From Symploca sp. SIO1C2 (lineage in GTDB: Bacteria; Cyanobacteriota; Cyanobacteriia; Cyanobacteriales; Coleofasciculaceae), in the NCBI GenBank assembly GCA_010672925.1, contig JAAHFP010000041.1:1-56736 (forward strand): DNA of 56,736 nt. Reading direction: 5' to 3'. The notes beneath the pieces were generated by a model, which did no database searches, was not told the DNA's origin, and worked only from the letters and a program-made list of their open reading frames with translations. A program made the translations under genes and the position numbers. Shown one piece after another: positions 44,738 through 53,482 of the stretch (its first letter is position 1; each line of letters begins with the position of its first letter).

Positions 44738-45022
44738 ATGAATAAAGGCGAATTAGTTGATGCAGTGGCAAATAAAGCAACTGTGACCAAAAAACAGGCA
44801 GATGCAGTGTTATCTGCGGCGCTGGAAACGATTATGGAAACTGTTGCCGAAGGTGACAAAGTCACTTTGGTAGGATTTGGCTCTTTCGAGTCACGGGAGC
44901 GCAAAGCCCGTGAAGGTCGCAATCCGAAAACTGGTGACAAAATGGAAATTCCAGCAACCAAAGTTCCTGCCTTTTCTGCTGGTAAGTTGTTTAAGGAGAG
45001 AGTAGCACCACCTAAAGAATAA
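44738..45022 (+). CDS. hup: HU-family nucleoid protein
   Basis: 94 aa. Typical HU: MNKGELVDAVANKATVTKKQ, GFGSFESRERKAREGRNPKT and the C-terminal IPATKVPAFSAGKLFKERV. It dimerises, binds DNA in the minor groove and bends it; in cyanobacteria it is essential for nucleoid structure. AAGGAG lies 7 nt upstream of the ATG. The 250-nt leader has no repeats, unusual here, and should hold a strong promoter. cobD starts 18 nt downstream. Confidence 0.97.
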   Translation: MNKGELVDAVANKATVTKKQADAVLSAALETIMETVAEGDKVTLVGFGSFESRERKAREGRNPKTGDKMEIPATKVPAFSAGKLFKERVAPPKE

Positions 45023-45040
45023 TTTTCCAAGCACCTATCC

Positions 45041-46111
45041 TTGAAGCGACCAACTCACGGGGGAAATTTAGCCTGGGCAGCATCACTAGCAAGCTGTTCC
45101 CCTTCCCTCATTCTTGATTTTTCGGCTAGTATCAATCCCCTAGGTCCACCAAAAACAGCGATCGCGGCTATTGAGTCTGGGCGGCAAGACTTGGTAGCCT
45201 ATCCTGACCCCAATTATTACCAGCTACGGGTTAGTTTGAGTCAGCTGCACCCGACTCTAGACCCCGACTGGATTTTACCAGGTAACGGCTGTGCAGAGTT
45301 GTTAACCTGGGCTTGTAGGGAACTGGCACAACTGGAGGAGACTTACCTGATTACCCCAGCCTTTAGTGATTACCGAAGGGCACTCAAGGCATTTTCTGGC
45401 ACAATCAGGGAGTATCTTCTGGAATTGGATATTGCGGGATGCCCAATTCCTAATCTGTCATCCCCAACCCCCAATTTCTTAGGTTTGTTGCTGAACAACC
45501 CTCATAATCCTACTGGTTGCTTATGGGACAAAGAGGAGATTTTGCCCTATTTGGAGCAATTTGCCCTGGTGGTAGTAGACGAAGCCTTTATGGACTTTCT
45601 ACCTCCCCCTCAGCAGCAAAGCTTGATACCAATGGTGCAAGAGTATCCCAACTTGGTAATTTTGCGATCGCTTACTAAGTTTTACAGCCTTCCTGGATTG
45701 CGTATTGGTTATGCCATTGCTCACCCAGACCGGCTACAAAGGTGGCAGCAGTGGCGGGATCCCTGGTCAGTCAATGCTTTGGCAGCAGCAGCAGCTAAAG
45801 CTGTAGTCCAAGATACAGAATTTCAAAAAACAACTTGGACATGGTTAGAGTCAGCGAGATCGCAGCTATTTCAAGATCTGATGCAGTTACCCGGTCTGCA
45901 ACCTTACCCTGGTGCTGCTAACTTTTTACTAGTAAAGTCTGAACAATCCAGTTCACAGTTACAGGAAACACTACTTAAGCAAAGCCAAATCCTAATCCGT
46001 GACTGTCTCAGCTTTCCGGAATTAGGCGACTGCTACTTCCGAGTAGCAGTACGCACACCAGCAGAAAACCAACGGTTATTAGAAGCTTTATCTGTTGTTT
46101 GTTGTTTGTGA
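45041..46111 (+). CDS. cobD: L-threonine-O-3-phosphate decarboxylase CobD
   Basis: 356 aa from a TTG start; the sequence then runs KRPTHGGNLAWAA, the typical beginning of this family, and no ATG fits better. PLP-enzyme fold type I: ILDFSASINPLGPP, NNPHNPTGC, VVVDEAFMDF and the PLP lysine in LRSLTKFYSLPGLRIGY. CobD makes the aminopropanol-phosphate linker of the cobalamin or pseudocobalamin nucleotide loop. Close relatives are histidinol-phosphate aminotransferases; HGGN favours CobD. The last six codons (SVVCCL) are made of a TGTTTGT repeat array. Probably co-transcribed with the HU gene. Confidence 0.88.
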   Translation: MKRPTHGGNLAWAASLASCSPSLILDFSASINPLGPPKTAIAAIESGRQDLVAYPDPNYYQLRVSLSQLHPTLDPDWILPGNGCAELLTWACRELAQLEETYLITPAFSDYRRALKAFSGTIREYLLELDIAGCPIPNLSSPTPNFLGLLLNNPHNPTGCLWDKEEILPYLEQFALVVVDEAFMDFLPPPQQQSLIPMVQEYPNLVILRSLTKFYSLPGLRIGYAIAHPDRLQRWQQWRDPWSVNALAAAAAKAVVQDTEFQKTTWTWLESARSQLFQDLMQLPGLQPYPGAANFLLVKSEQSSSQLQETLLKQSQILIRDCLSFPELGDCYFRVAVRTPAENQRLLEALSVVCCL

Positions 46112-46288
46112 TTTGTTGTTTGTTGTTTGTTGTTTGTTATTGGTCATTGGTCATTTGTCATTTGTACTCATAGCTCTCTTGCACAAATAAAAAGGAAACC
46201 AATTTGACTCAAAATAAATCCAATTTCCAATTTCCAATTCCCAATTCCCAATGCCCAATTCCCAATTTTCCATTCGACCTTCCAATCA
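46093..46288. repeat. Heptanucleotide arrays
   Basis: TGTTTGT copies run from inside the end of cobD to about 46137, then TCATTGG/TCATTTG copies, and CCAATTT/CCAATTC copies at about 46220-46272 before the next start codon. No promoter is recognisable. Confidence 0.8.
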
Positions 46289-47881
46289 ATGGCTGTTGAT
46301 TATGATTTAATTGTCATTGGGGGCAGTACTGCCGGTACTTATGCTGCTATGGCTGCCGCCCATCTGAATGCTCGTGTTGCCTTGGTAGAACCAGAAGACA
46401 TCCAAAGCAACTGGTTGGGCTATGGTACTGTCTACAACCTGGCATTAACTCAGATTGGGCATCTTATCCAGCAGGTATACAAGGCTTCTCAATTGGGTAT
46501 CCAATCCCCAAGCTATGGGTTGACTGAACAGGAAAAAGTTCCATCGATTAACCTAACAGAGGTAAGGGAATGGATTCAGACAGTTGTGAACAATTGTTCA
46601 GAGCGCTATTCTCCTGCTATCTTGGCTTCTTTGGGTGTCGATGTGATTACTGGTAAGGGTGAGTTTTGCCGCCGTCCTTACCTAGGCTTTGTGGTCAACA
46701 ACCGACGTTTGCGGGCTCGCGGTTATTTGATTGCCACTGGCTCTCGCCCCACTCTTCCTGATATACCGGGACTGCAAACTATTGGCTATCTTACTCCACC
46801 TGATATTTGGCGGGAAGAAAGAGTGGCAACGAAAGAGAGTGGGAGTGAGGAAGAGTGGGAAAACGCGAAAACAGACGCGGAGACACGGGGACGCGGGGAC
46901 GCGGGGACGGAAAATTCTAACCAAAGTTTCGTTCACCCCCCAGAAATCCGCCTCCAATTACAGGGTAACTGGGTAGTCATTGGAGGTAGTTCAATAAGTA
47001 TCCAACTAGCTCAGACTTTAAGAAGGTTTAATTGTCAGGTTACCTTAGTCACTGAAGCTCCTCAAATCTTAATTAAAGAAGACTTGGAGGCATCTCTCTT
47101 AGTACAAGCCCAATTAGAGTCTGAGGGAATTGAAGTTCTCACTCAAAGCCCAGTTACCCAAGTCAGACAGATTGATAATAAAAAGTGGGTTCAGGCAGGA
47201 AATCGAGCAATTGAAGCCGATAAAATTTTGTTGGCTACTGCTCAACAACTGAATTTAGAATCTTTAAATCTAGAAGGGGTTGGGGTTAAATTTAATCAAC
47301 AGGGGTTGCAACTGAATAATAAACTACAAACCACTAATCCCCGCATTTACGCTTGTGGAGATGTTACTAACGGCTATCAATTTGCCCATATTGCTGAGTA
47401 TGAGGCTAGTATCGCCTTGAAAAATGCTCTATTTGCCCCAGTTTTTAAGGTCAATTATCAATGTATTCCCTGGGCAATTTACTGTCAACCGCAACTAGCA
47501 GGGGTAGGTTTGACAGAGGAGCAAGCAAAAGGGCGTTATGGCAAGGATGTTTTGGTAGTAAAGCAATATTTCAAAACTTTGGACAAAGCTCAGCTGTTAG
47601 GAGAAACTACCGGGTTTTGCAAATTACTGGTGCGTCGTAATGGGGAAATTGTCGGAGCATCCCTAGTGGGAGCAGAGGCTAGTGAATTGATGGGAGCGAT
47701 CGCACTAGCAATGCAGCAGAAAATTAAGCTGGCTGCGATCGCTAAATTACCCCACGCTTCCCCTACTTTATCAGAAATTGTTCACAAAACTGCGATCGAG
47801 TGGCAGAGGCAATGTTTTCGTGACAACCAGGCTTTACAAAACTTCCTGGAAGGTTTCTTCAATCTACGACGTAAATTGTAG
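46289..47881 (+). CDS. Flavoprotein of the disulfide-reductase family lacking redox cysteines
   Basis: 530 aa. FAD-binding YDLIVIGGSTAGTYAAMAAAH at the N-terminus, NAD(P)-binding WVVIGGSSISIQLAQTLRRF, the second FAD motif RIYACGDVTNGYQFAH and the dimerisation domain with LPHASPTLSEIV match mercuric/lipoamide/glutathione reductases. The CxxxxC active-site helix is absent: the segment reads EDIQSNWLGYGTVYNLAL. So thiol chemistry by that mechanism is not expected and the electron acceptor is unknown. An insert at about residues 195-207 (AETRGRGDAGTE) comes from an octanucleotide array. A palindrome spans the stop codon. Confidence 0.88.
   Translation: MAVDYDLIVIGGSTAGTYAAMAAAHLNARVALVEPEDIQSNWLGYGTVYNLALTQIGHLIQQVYKASQLGIQSPSYGLTEQEKVPSINLTEVREWIQTVVNNCSERYSPAILASLGVDVITGKGEFCRRPYLGFVVNNRRLRARGYLIATGSRPTLPDIPGLQTIGYLTPPDIWREERVATKESGSEEEWENAKTDAETRGRGDAGTENSNQSFVHPPEIRLQLQGNWVVIGGSSISIQLAQTLRRFNCQVTLVTEAPQILIKEDLEASLLVQAQLESEGIEVLTQSPVTQVRQIDNKKWVQAGNRAIEADKILLATAQQLNLESLNLEGVGVKFNQQGLQLNNKLQTTNPRIYACGDVTNGYQFAHIAEYEASIALKNALFAPVFKVNYQCIPWAIYCQPQLAGVGLTEEQAKGRYGKDVLVVKQYFKTLDKAQLLGETTGFCKLLVRRNGEIVGASLVGAEASELMGAIALAMQQKIKLAAIAKLPHASPTLSEIVHKTAIEWQRQCFRDNQALQNFLEGFFNLRRKL
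46872..46909 (+). repeat. Octanucleotide array translated in the flavoprotein gene
   Basis: About five copies of GACGCGGG/GACGCGGA/GACACGGG, the reverse complement of the CGCGTCYC array in the TPR/HEAT gene. It gives ETRGRGDAGT in the loop between the FAD and NAD domains. Confidence 0.88.
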
Positions 47882-47906
47882 AGACGCGCCATGGCACGTC
47901 TCTACA
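47877..47906. terminator. 30-bp palindrome over the stop codon
   Basis: TGTAGAGACGCGCCATGGCA continuing CGTCTCTACA is an almost perfect palindrome with GCCATGGC at its centre, followed by GGGTTTTGGTTTT. The TAG stop of the flavoprotein gene lies inside it. It is a well-known type of cyanobacterial palindromic repeat and could terminate transcription. Confidence 0.7.
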
Positions 47907-47920
47907 GGGTTTTGGTTTTG

Positions 47921-47947
47921 CTTCTTTTTGGACTGAAGTCCTACTAC
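47921..47947. repeat. 27-bp dispersed repeat, copy 3
   Basis: Identical to 3544-3570 and 38323-38349 (CTTCTTTTTGGACTGAAGTC plus CTACTAC). It is followed here by the tail of a ~300-bp element. Confidence 0.85.
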
Positions 47948-47950
47948 TGC

Positions 47951-48598
47951 TTATTACTTCAAAACCAGAATCAATCGACTCGATGAAGCAAGCCCTATTT
48001 AGGGCTTGGGAGAATAAGTGGGTCAGCCATGCGGTGACAGTGATTTCCAGCATTTATTTTCGGAAAAAGTGCAAGGTTTTTATATCAAGAGGCTCAAAAA
48101 CCTTGTACTCTCGTAGGAGAACACCTGGTTAAATTAATAATTTTAGGGGTTTTATTCACCGGTAGTAAAAACAGTCAAACTTGCCTAAAATCCTTATGCA
48201 GCAAATGATAATGAACTCTTAACTTATTACTTATTACTTATTACTTATTACTTATTACTTCAAAACCTGAGTCAATGGACTTATTCAGCAAACCCTATTT
48301 AGGGTCTGCTGAATAAGTGTGTAAGCCATGCCAGACGATGCTTTCAAGCAATTTTTTTCTTCAAAAGTGCCAGGAAGTTGCATCTGTGGGCTTAAAATCC
48401 TTGTACTAGTATGGGGAATCCTTCGTTAAATTCCGAATATTCAAGAAAAATAAGCATGTTTTCATCGAAGTAGTTTCACCTCCTAAACTTGTCTCTAAGA
48501 CTTATTTCACAAGCAAAACATGACTCTTCACTTATTACTTATTACTTATTACTTATTACTTCAAAACCCGCATCAATCGACTTATTCAGCAAGCCCTA
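47951..48598. repeat. Head-to-tail array of ~300-bp elements
   Basis: Three units in the same orientation. The first is only a tail (47951-47996: TTATTACTTCAAAACCAGAA to AGCAAGCCCTA). The second is a diverged complete copy (about 48000-48296) and the third (about 48299-48598) is near-identical to 55955-56262. Each full unit starts AGGGTCTGCTGAATAAGTG or similar, has an ATTACTT heptamer array near the end, and closes with ACTTATTCAGCAAGCCCTA, the inverse of its beginning. Units are joined by CCCTATTTAGGG. Confidence 0.88.
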
Positions 48599-48599
48599 T

Positions 48600-49421
48600 T
48601 TATTTTCCCTGTTGCCTAATTTCCCAAACCTTAAGTAAAATCATATATTCATAAAATGCTTGCAAAATGCACCAAGTAAACCCTGCTTGCCCATCAAGGA
48701 TACCTCCAAGCAAGAAGTACATATAGATAAAACGAACTAAAGGACGTCCAGGTAAGCGCAGTGAGAGATTTTTGAGAGCACGGCGTCTTACTATTTCTGA
48801 AGAGCCGAAAAAAAGCTGCTCCCAATTAATTGTACCTGTTTCTAGCTGATGTATGGTTTCGAGGGCTTCATCACTGGAGTAGCGGTTGTGTTTGTCAAAC
48901 CAGCGGCTAAAGCCTTTACCAGAGGTGTAGTGGGGATAAGTTTCTTTGAGAAAGCCAGTTGAGCCATTACAAACTTCCCGCTCCGCATGACCATAATCAT
49001 CAAAGTAAACTTTTTCTTTATGAAGTAGCCGTAGTTGATAACGAGGATACTGAGTAGAGTAACGAATCCACTGGTTCATGAAAATGACACGCTCAGCAAC
49101 ATAATAACCCACATGAGCAGAGTTCTTTATAGCTTCGAGGCATTCACTGAATAATTGGGGCGTCATCCGTTCATCAGCTTCCAGGATATATACCCAATCA
49201 TGTTTAGTGGCAACTTCCTTGAGCATCCAAGTGCGCTGAAGTCCGTGACTTTCAAAAGCGTGTTGCACAATTTGGACTGGGTAACGTCTGGCAATTTCTA
49301 TAGTGCGATCGCTACTGAAAGAATCCACTACGATGATATCGTCACAGAGCTGCTGTGCCGATTCAATACAATCAGCAATATCGATCTCTTCGTTATAAGT
49401 TAATATATAGATCGAGAACAT
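48600..49421 (-). CDS. GT2-family glycosyltransferase (WaaE/KdtX-like)
   Basis: 273 aa. GT-A start MFSIYILTYNEEIDIADCI, IIVVDSFSSDRTIEIA and the metal-binding-type YILEADERMT, then KVYFDDYGHAEREVC and a C-terminal hydrophobic region (FIYMYFLLGGILDGQAGF). It resembles the inverting WaaE/KdtX-like group that adds glucose or related sugars to lipopolysaccharide core; here the acceptor is unknown. The stop codon lies directly at the edge of a ~300-bp element, so the C-terminal end might have been altered by its insertion, though the length is near normal. Confidence 0.9.
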   Translation of the reverse strand: MFSIYILTYNEEIDIADCIESAQQLCDDIIVVDSFSSDRTIEIARRYPVQIVQHAFESHGLQRTWMLKEVATKHDWVYILEADERMTPQLFSECLEAIKNSAHVGYYVAERVIFMNQWIRYSTQYPRYQLRLLHKEKVYFDDYGHAEREVCNGSTGFLKETYPHYTSGKGFSRWFDKHNRYSSDEALETIHQLETGTINWEQLFFGSSEIVRRRALKNLSLRLPGRPLVRFIYMYFLLGGILDGQAGFTWCILQAFYEYMILLKVWEIRQQGK

Positions 49422-49532
49422 ATTTGTTATTTGTTATTTATTATTTATTATTTGTCATTTGTTATTTTTCTTTAGTACAAATAACAAATGACTTTTTTCC
49501 CAGGTAATGTAGTTGTGGGATTGGCTGATTAG

Positions 49533-50327
49533 TTAACTTTTCACGCTCCGCCATCCCATCAAGCTAATGGCACTGTAGCCAATTGCTAACAGAAAACTGT
49601 TGATAATTGTCTTGATACCAGGCTTCCAAACCTGATTTATGATTTGAGCCTCTGCTTCTTTTTTTTCGCTCAGAATTTTGTTAAGATTTTTCTCCTTGAA
49701 TTCATTAGGAGCAGCGTCAGGATTTTGCTGACTGACTTCCAATAGGTTCTTAATTATCTGAACTTGAGCCTGAGCCTGAGCTAGCTGATTGGCAGGAATT
49801 TTCCCTTGCTGAATCGCTTCTTCTAATCGCTGGAGCTCTTGTTCTGTCTGTGTTCTCTTTTCTGGATCTTTGAGTTGTTGGATCACAGTATCAATTTGCT
49901 GAGATTGCTGTTCAAGCTGGCTCTCAAGTTGAGTAGCTTGTTCTTTAATCCTTTCATTAGCTTTAGCTGCACGGTCAAATGTATTGCTAGTGTGCAGCAG
50001 TGCCAATATCAAAAAGACTACACCCAATACTATAGATATTACAAATGTCCAAGATATATGAGACTTTGGCTCTCTCGACGAAGTACCGATACTGTTAGCT
50101 ATCCAATACCCCACTACCATAAAAGCAATACCTACTAAGGGAACAATACCTTGGTTGACTACTTGGGTAGTAGTAACCCACATCCACTCCCTCAATGCAT
50201 TGCTAGAGTCTATTTTCGGGGGGATTGCTAAACTAATGTAATCTAACAGGGAAGACACAATCATAATTACCCCAACAAACTTGAGAGCTAGAGCAGTAAA
50301 GGGGGTATATACAGGGTTAATTTTCAT
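49533..50327 (-). CDS. HpsJ-like membrane protein
   Basis: 264 aa. Three N-terminal membrane helices (about 15-35, 58-78, 95-115), a long coiled coil (about 118-225: ERIKEQATQLESQLEQQSQQI, NQLAQAQAQVQII) and a last helix near 240-258. MKINPVYTPFTALALKFVG and TTQVVNQGIVPLVGIAFMVVGYWI are typical of HpsJ-family proteins, which belong to the hormogonium polysaccharide system of filamentous cyanobacteria. Function within that system is not settled. The rest of the hps locus is not adjacent. Convergence with nothing; its start follows the 5' side of a divergent gene. Confidence 0.8.
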   Translation of the reverse strand: MKINPVYTPFTALALKFVGVIMIVSSLLDYISLAIPPKIDSSNALREWMWVTTTQVVNQGIVPLVGIAFMVVGYWIANSIGTSSREPKSHISWTFVISIVLGVVFLILALLHTSNTFDRAAKANERIKEQATQLESQLEQQSQQIDTVIQQLKDPEKRTQTEQELQRLEEAIQQGKIPANQLAQAQAQVQIIKNLLEVSQQNPDAAPNEFKEKNLNKILSEKKEAEAQIINQVWKPGIKTIINSFLLAIGYSAISLMGWRSVKS

Positions 50328-50656
50328 AAATGTGACGATTCAATTTTTTTACTTTACTAGGGTATATTCCTACAGGTGTTGTTTACCTTTGTCAAAGCCA
50401 TGGACTTAGTTGTAGTTTGTTGAACAACCAAGGGTACTTGCCCATACTAACTTAGAGGAGAATAGGGAATTGGGAATAGGGAATTGGGAATTAGGCATCA
50501 GTGGGTGTAAATGTCTCCCGTGTCTCCCACCTAACACCTACCCTAGAGTCCATGAAAAGCTTTACAATGGGTTTTTATTGGTCAAAGCAGTGTAAGGGCG
50601 CGACACTTCCTATTTAACCTCTGGTTGGTAATAAGGTCTTGGTCGTGATAAATTCG
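50328..50656. other. Intergenic region with repeats
   Basis: Between the divergent HpsJ-like and pgl genes. It holds a GAATTGG/GAATAGG heptamer array (about 50460-50494) and a short TGTCTCCC octamer pair (about 50513-50529). No gene and no clear promoter box. Confidence 0.6.
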
Positions 50657-51379
50657 ATGAATAAGATTGTTGAAGTTCTACCAGATAAAGCCGCTCTGAT
50701 AGCGCGATCGCTTGAAGTCGTTCTTGCCCAAGTCAAAAGGGCAATCCAAAAACGCAGCCGGTGTACTATTGCTCTGGCAGGAGGCAGTACCCCCAAGCCT
50801 TTGTATGAAGCTATAGCTTCTCAAGACCTTCCTTGGGAGCAAATTCATGTCTTTTGGGGTGACGAACGCTACGTAAGTCCTGAACACCCTGATAGCAATC
50901 AAGGCATGGCTCGCAAGGCTTGGTTAGACCAAGTTGCCCTCCCTGCTGATAATATTCATCCCATGCCTACCGATGGGGCAACCCCAGCAGCAGATGCCCA
51001 AAAGCATGAAGCCCAACTGCAGGAGTTTTTTGGTACGACAGCAGGAGAGTTTCCCTCCTTTGATATAATTTTATTGGGTATAGGTGATGATGCCCACACT
51101 GCGTCTCTCTTTCCTCATACAGAGGCTCTGCAAGTAGAAGACCAGTTAGTTACTGTGGGCAACAAAGATGGTCAACCTCGCATCACCTTTACTGCTCCCT
51201 TAATTAACCATGCCCGCTGTGTTATTTTTCTCGTGGCTGGTGTTAACAAACAACCAGCTTTAGCTCAGATATTTGCTTCTGAGGCTGATCCTCTGACTTA
51301 CCCAGCTCGATTAATTCAACCCCAAGGGGAACTTTGGTGGCTTCTAGATGAATCCGCTGGTCAACAATTAAAAAGTTAA
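50657..51379 (+). CDS. pgl: 6-phosphogluconolactonase
   Basis: 240 aa from the ATG at 50657 (a TTG six codons upstream is less likely). Family motifs: IALAGGSTPKPLYEAI, VFWGDERYV, SNQGMARKAW, ILLGIGDDAHTASLFPHT and RITFTAPLI. The enzyme hydrolyses 6-phosphogluconolactone in the oxidative pentose phosphate pathway, the main dark NADPH source in cyanobacteria. Length and residues are as expected. It stands 87 nt before the zinc-ribbon/FHA gene on the same strand. Confidence 0.96.
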   Translation: MNKIVEVLPDKAALIARSLEVVLAQVKRAIQKRSRCTIALAGGSTPKPLYEAIASQDLPWEQIHVFWGDERYVSPEHPDSNQGMARKAWLDQVALPADNIHPMPTDGATPAADAQKHEAQLQEFFGTTAGEFPSFDIILLGIGDDAHTASLFPHTEALQVEDQLVTVGNKDGQPRITFTAPLINHARCVIFLVAGVNKQPALAQIFASEADPLTYPARLIQPQGELWWLLDESAGQQLKS

Positions 51380-51465
51380 TATAATTCGTTATTAATCAAA
51401 TTTTAAAATCTGACCAGCAACTGTGCTTTCATAGGGAGTATAACTACTGGCAGTAAGGAGGTTTT

Positions 51466-52323
51466 ATGATTGTTTGTCCGAATTGCAATCACCAAAATCC
51501 GGACGGGGCTACTCAATGTGAAGCCTGCTATACCCCTTTACCCGAAACCACCGTTTGTCCTAACTGTGGTGCAAGTGTTCAAGCAGATGCAGCTTTCTGC
51601 GGTCAGTGTGGCTTTAACTTAAAGGCAAACGCTTCAATGGCACAAGGTCAAACATCCTCTGCTAACTCTCTCCCCGATGTGCCAGACTTAGTAACACCTG
51701 AACCGCTTATTGAACCTGAACCTATGTCTATGACCTCTCAAATGCCTGATTCGGAAGAAAATTCTCCAAGTACAGGTGCTCCTAACTCTGGATCTGGACT
51801 TCCTCCTACCATCGTCGGTACAGCTTCCCCATCAGAGGCAGAAAGTGCCGCAAGTAATCCTGACTTAGCCACTATTCCCCCGGCTCCTCCCACTATTGCT
51901 AGTGTTCCAGCCACACCACCAGCAGTAACCAGTAATCCAGCACCTTCACCGTTACCGGTAGCTCCCAGCGGCGCTGCTGCCACTCAGCTGCAAGTTCAAT
52001 CAGCAAAGCTATTGCATCTCCAAACTGATACTACCATTGAATTACCACAAGATCTTTCAGTGATTCATATCGGTAAACCCAATGACAAAGTCCCTCCGGA
52101 CATTGATGTTTCCGGTTTTCCCGACTCAGACATTGTCTCCCGCATTCATGCTGATATCCGAGTCGAGGGAGATGCATTTTACATTGAAGATATTGGTAGT
52201 TCCAATGGCACTTATGTCAATCATACTCCTCTAACTCCAGGCAATCGGCACAAATTACGAGCAGGTGATCGCATTAGCTTGGGTAAAGGCGATCAGGTAA
52301 CATTCTTGTTCCAAAGCTCTTAA
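51466..52323 (+). CDS. Zinc-ribbon/FHA protein, FraH-like architecture
   Basis: 285 aa. Two CxxC-CxxC zinc ribbons at the N-terminus (CPNCNHQNPDGATQCEAC; CPNCGASVQADAAFCGQCG), a ~110-residue linker rich in Pro, Ala and Ser, then an FHA domain (about 195-283) with SDIVSRIHADIRV and SSNGTYVN, so phosphothreonine binding is plausible (the usual GR is GK here). This layout matches FraH, a filament-integrity protein of Anabaena; I cannot tell orthology from architecture alone. GGAGG lies 5 nt before the ATG. Confidence 0.88.
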   Translation: MIVCPNCNHQNPDGATQCEACYTPLPETTVCPNCGASVQADAAFCGQCGFNLKANASMAQGQTSSANSLPDVPDLVTPEPLIEPEPMSMTSQMPDSEENSPSTGAPNSGSGLPPTIVGTASPSEAESAASNPDLATIPPAPPTIASVPATPPAVTSNPAPSPLPVAPSGAAATQLQVQSAKLLHLQTDTTIELPQDLSVIHIGKPNDKVPPDIDVSGFPDSDIVSRIHADIRVEGDAFYIEDIGSSNGTYVNHTPLTPGNRHKLRAGDRISLGKGDQVTFLFQSS

Positions 52324-52381
52324 CAGGATAAATATCCCAATTCTCAATTCTCAATTCTCAATTCTCAATTCCCTAACGCCA

Positions 52382-52789
52382 GTGATTACTCTGATTCTGC
52401 TGAATCCTATTCAGTCTTTACCTTCTCAAAGGTGGACTTTTGAACCCAAATCAGTGATTCGGATTGGGCGGTCAACAGATAATGATGTTGTGCTCTATAG
52501 TGCTGTGGTTTCTCGCCATCATGTAGAACTCAGGCTCAATAATTCTTCAAGGTGGGACATTATCAGTTTAGGAGCTAATGGCACCTACATTGATGGGAGG
52601 CTGATTACCAAAGTACCAGTCAAAGATGGTATGATCATTCGTCTAGCTAGTTCTGGGCCGAAAATTCAAATTCATGTTGGCGGAGATATTACTAAAACTC
52701 AGAAAAATGCTGGTGGAAGGTCTTACCTAGATCAGTCAAGAGATACGCTGATTAATATTCAAGAATCTGCCTCGGAAGACGACAACTGA
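52382..52789 (+). CDS. Single FHA-domain protein
   Basis: 135 aa from a GTG at 52382. FHA core about 20-100: IRIGRSTDNDVVL, SRHHVEL, GANGTYIDGR, with all phosphothreonine-pocket residues (Arg, Ser-Arg-x-His, Asn). The C-terminal ~35 residues are polar. It follows the first FHA gene by 58 nt filled with AATTCTC heptamers (52337-52372), so co-expression is likely. Partner kinase not seen in the window. Confidence 0.88.
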   Translation: MITLILLNPIQSLPSQRWTFEPKSVIRIGRSTDNDVVLYSAVVSRHHVELRLNNSSRWDIISLGANGTYIDGRLITKVPVKDGMIIRLASSGPKIQIHVGGDITKTQKNAGGRSYLDQSRDTLINIQESASEDDN

Positions 52790-52933
52790 CTTACCCTGGA
52801 GAGTTAATATTTTGATCTTAAATTAATTGCTACATTTGCTTTCCTCAAGGTTAGCAGAGGGAACCTCTTAACCATTTGGGTTATAACAGTTGGGATATAT
52901 AGCGCTAGGCAAAAGGCAACAGAAAGTAATAAC

Positions 52934-53044
52934 ATCAAGTTCGGATAAACAGTTATAATTCCCTTCTACCTTACAACCTTTTTTCTTCCCTCGGAGCCTC
53001 CTGCCTTATTAACACCAAAGTGTCATTATTCAACCGAACTTGAT
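52934..53044. repeat. MITE-like inverted-repeat element (111 bp)
   Basis: ATCAAGTTCGG (52934-52944) pairs perfectly with CCGAACTTGAT (53034-53044); both ends are bordered by ATAAC-like sequence (AATAAC before, ATAACT after). It lies in the 370-nt gap between the FHA gene and the next small gene, which otherwise contains no gene. Confidence 0.55.
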
Positions 53045-53161
53045 ATAACTGGGGAGTGGATGGTTTAGAAATGTCCTAACTATAGGCCATAGCACTATAA
53101 CTGAATTAACGTTCTGAAAATCAGTAACCTCATCACCCTCGACGGAAAAACAGCAACACCC

Positions 53162-53482
53162 ATGAATTCTCAAGATAATCAAGATCAAGACTTGCAGCGT
53201 CGAGAACAAGAGTTAAAGGCGCGAGAAGAAGCATTGCGACTCCGGGAACTAGAGTCGGAAATTAACCAACCTCCCCCTCCCTTGTACCAAACCCAAAAGC
53301 AACCACCCCCCAAGGCTTCCAAGAAACGATGGGTTGGTAAACTGCTCAAAGCTGGGCAGTTTTTAGGCATAGTTGTCGCAGTTATCATCGCTGTTAAAGT
53401 AGCAGCACAGCTTGCCTATGTAGTGATGATTGGAGCAATTGCTTGGATTGTCTACAAAATCGCTGTTGATAAAAAAAGTTAG
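53162..53482 (+). CDS. Small membrane protein with N-terminal coiled coil
   Basis: 106 aa. Residues 5-38 form a charged coiled coil (LQRREQELKAREEALRLREL), followed by a Pro-rich stretch (PPPPLYQTQKQPPPK), a basic patch and two close hydrophobic helices (about 66-85 and 85-101). No family recognised. It lies 101 nt upstream of the dynamin gene on the same strand, and small coiled-coil membrane partners of bacterial dynamins are known in other systems, but a partnership here is only suggested by position. Confidence 0.7.
   Translation: MNSQDNQDQDLQRREQELKAREEALRLRELESEINQPPPPLYQTQKQPPPKASKKRWVGKLLKAGQFLGIVVAVIIAVKVAAQLAYVVMIGAIAWIVYKIAVDKKS

Noticed and set aside
45041-46111. Histidinol-phosphate aminotransferase HisC
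   Set aside because: The N-terminal HGGN and overall pattern fit CobD; HisC proteins lack this start. Some doubt remains.
48225-48260. Regular TTATTAC/ATTACTT arrays (also 34500, 48530, 56190) look like CRISPR
   Set aside because: The unit is only 7 bp with no spacers; these are simple tandem repeats.
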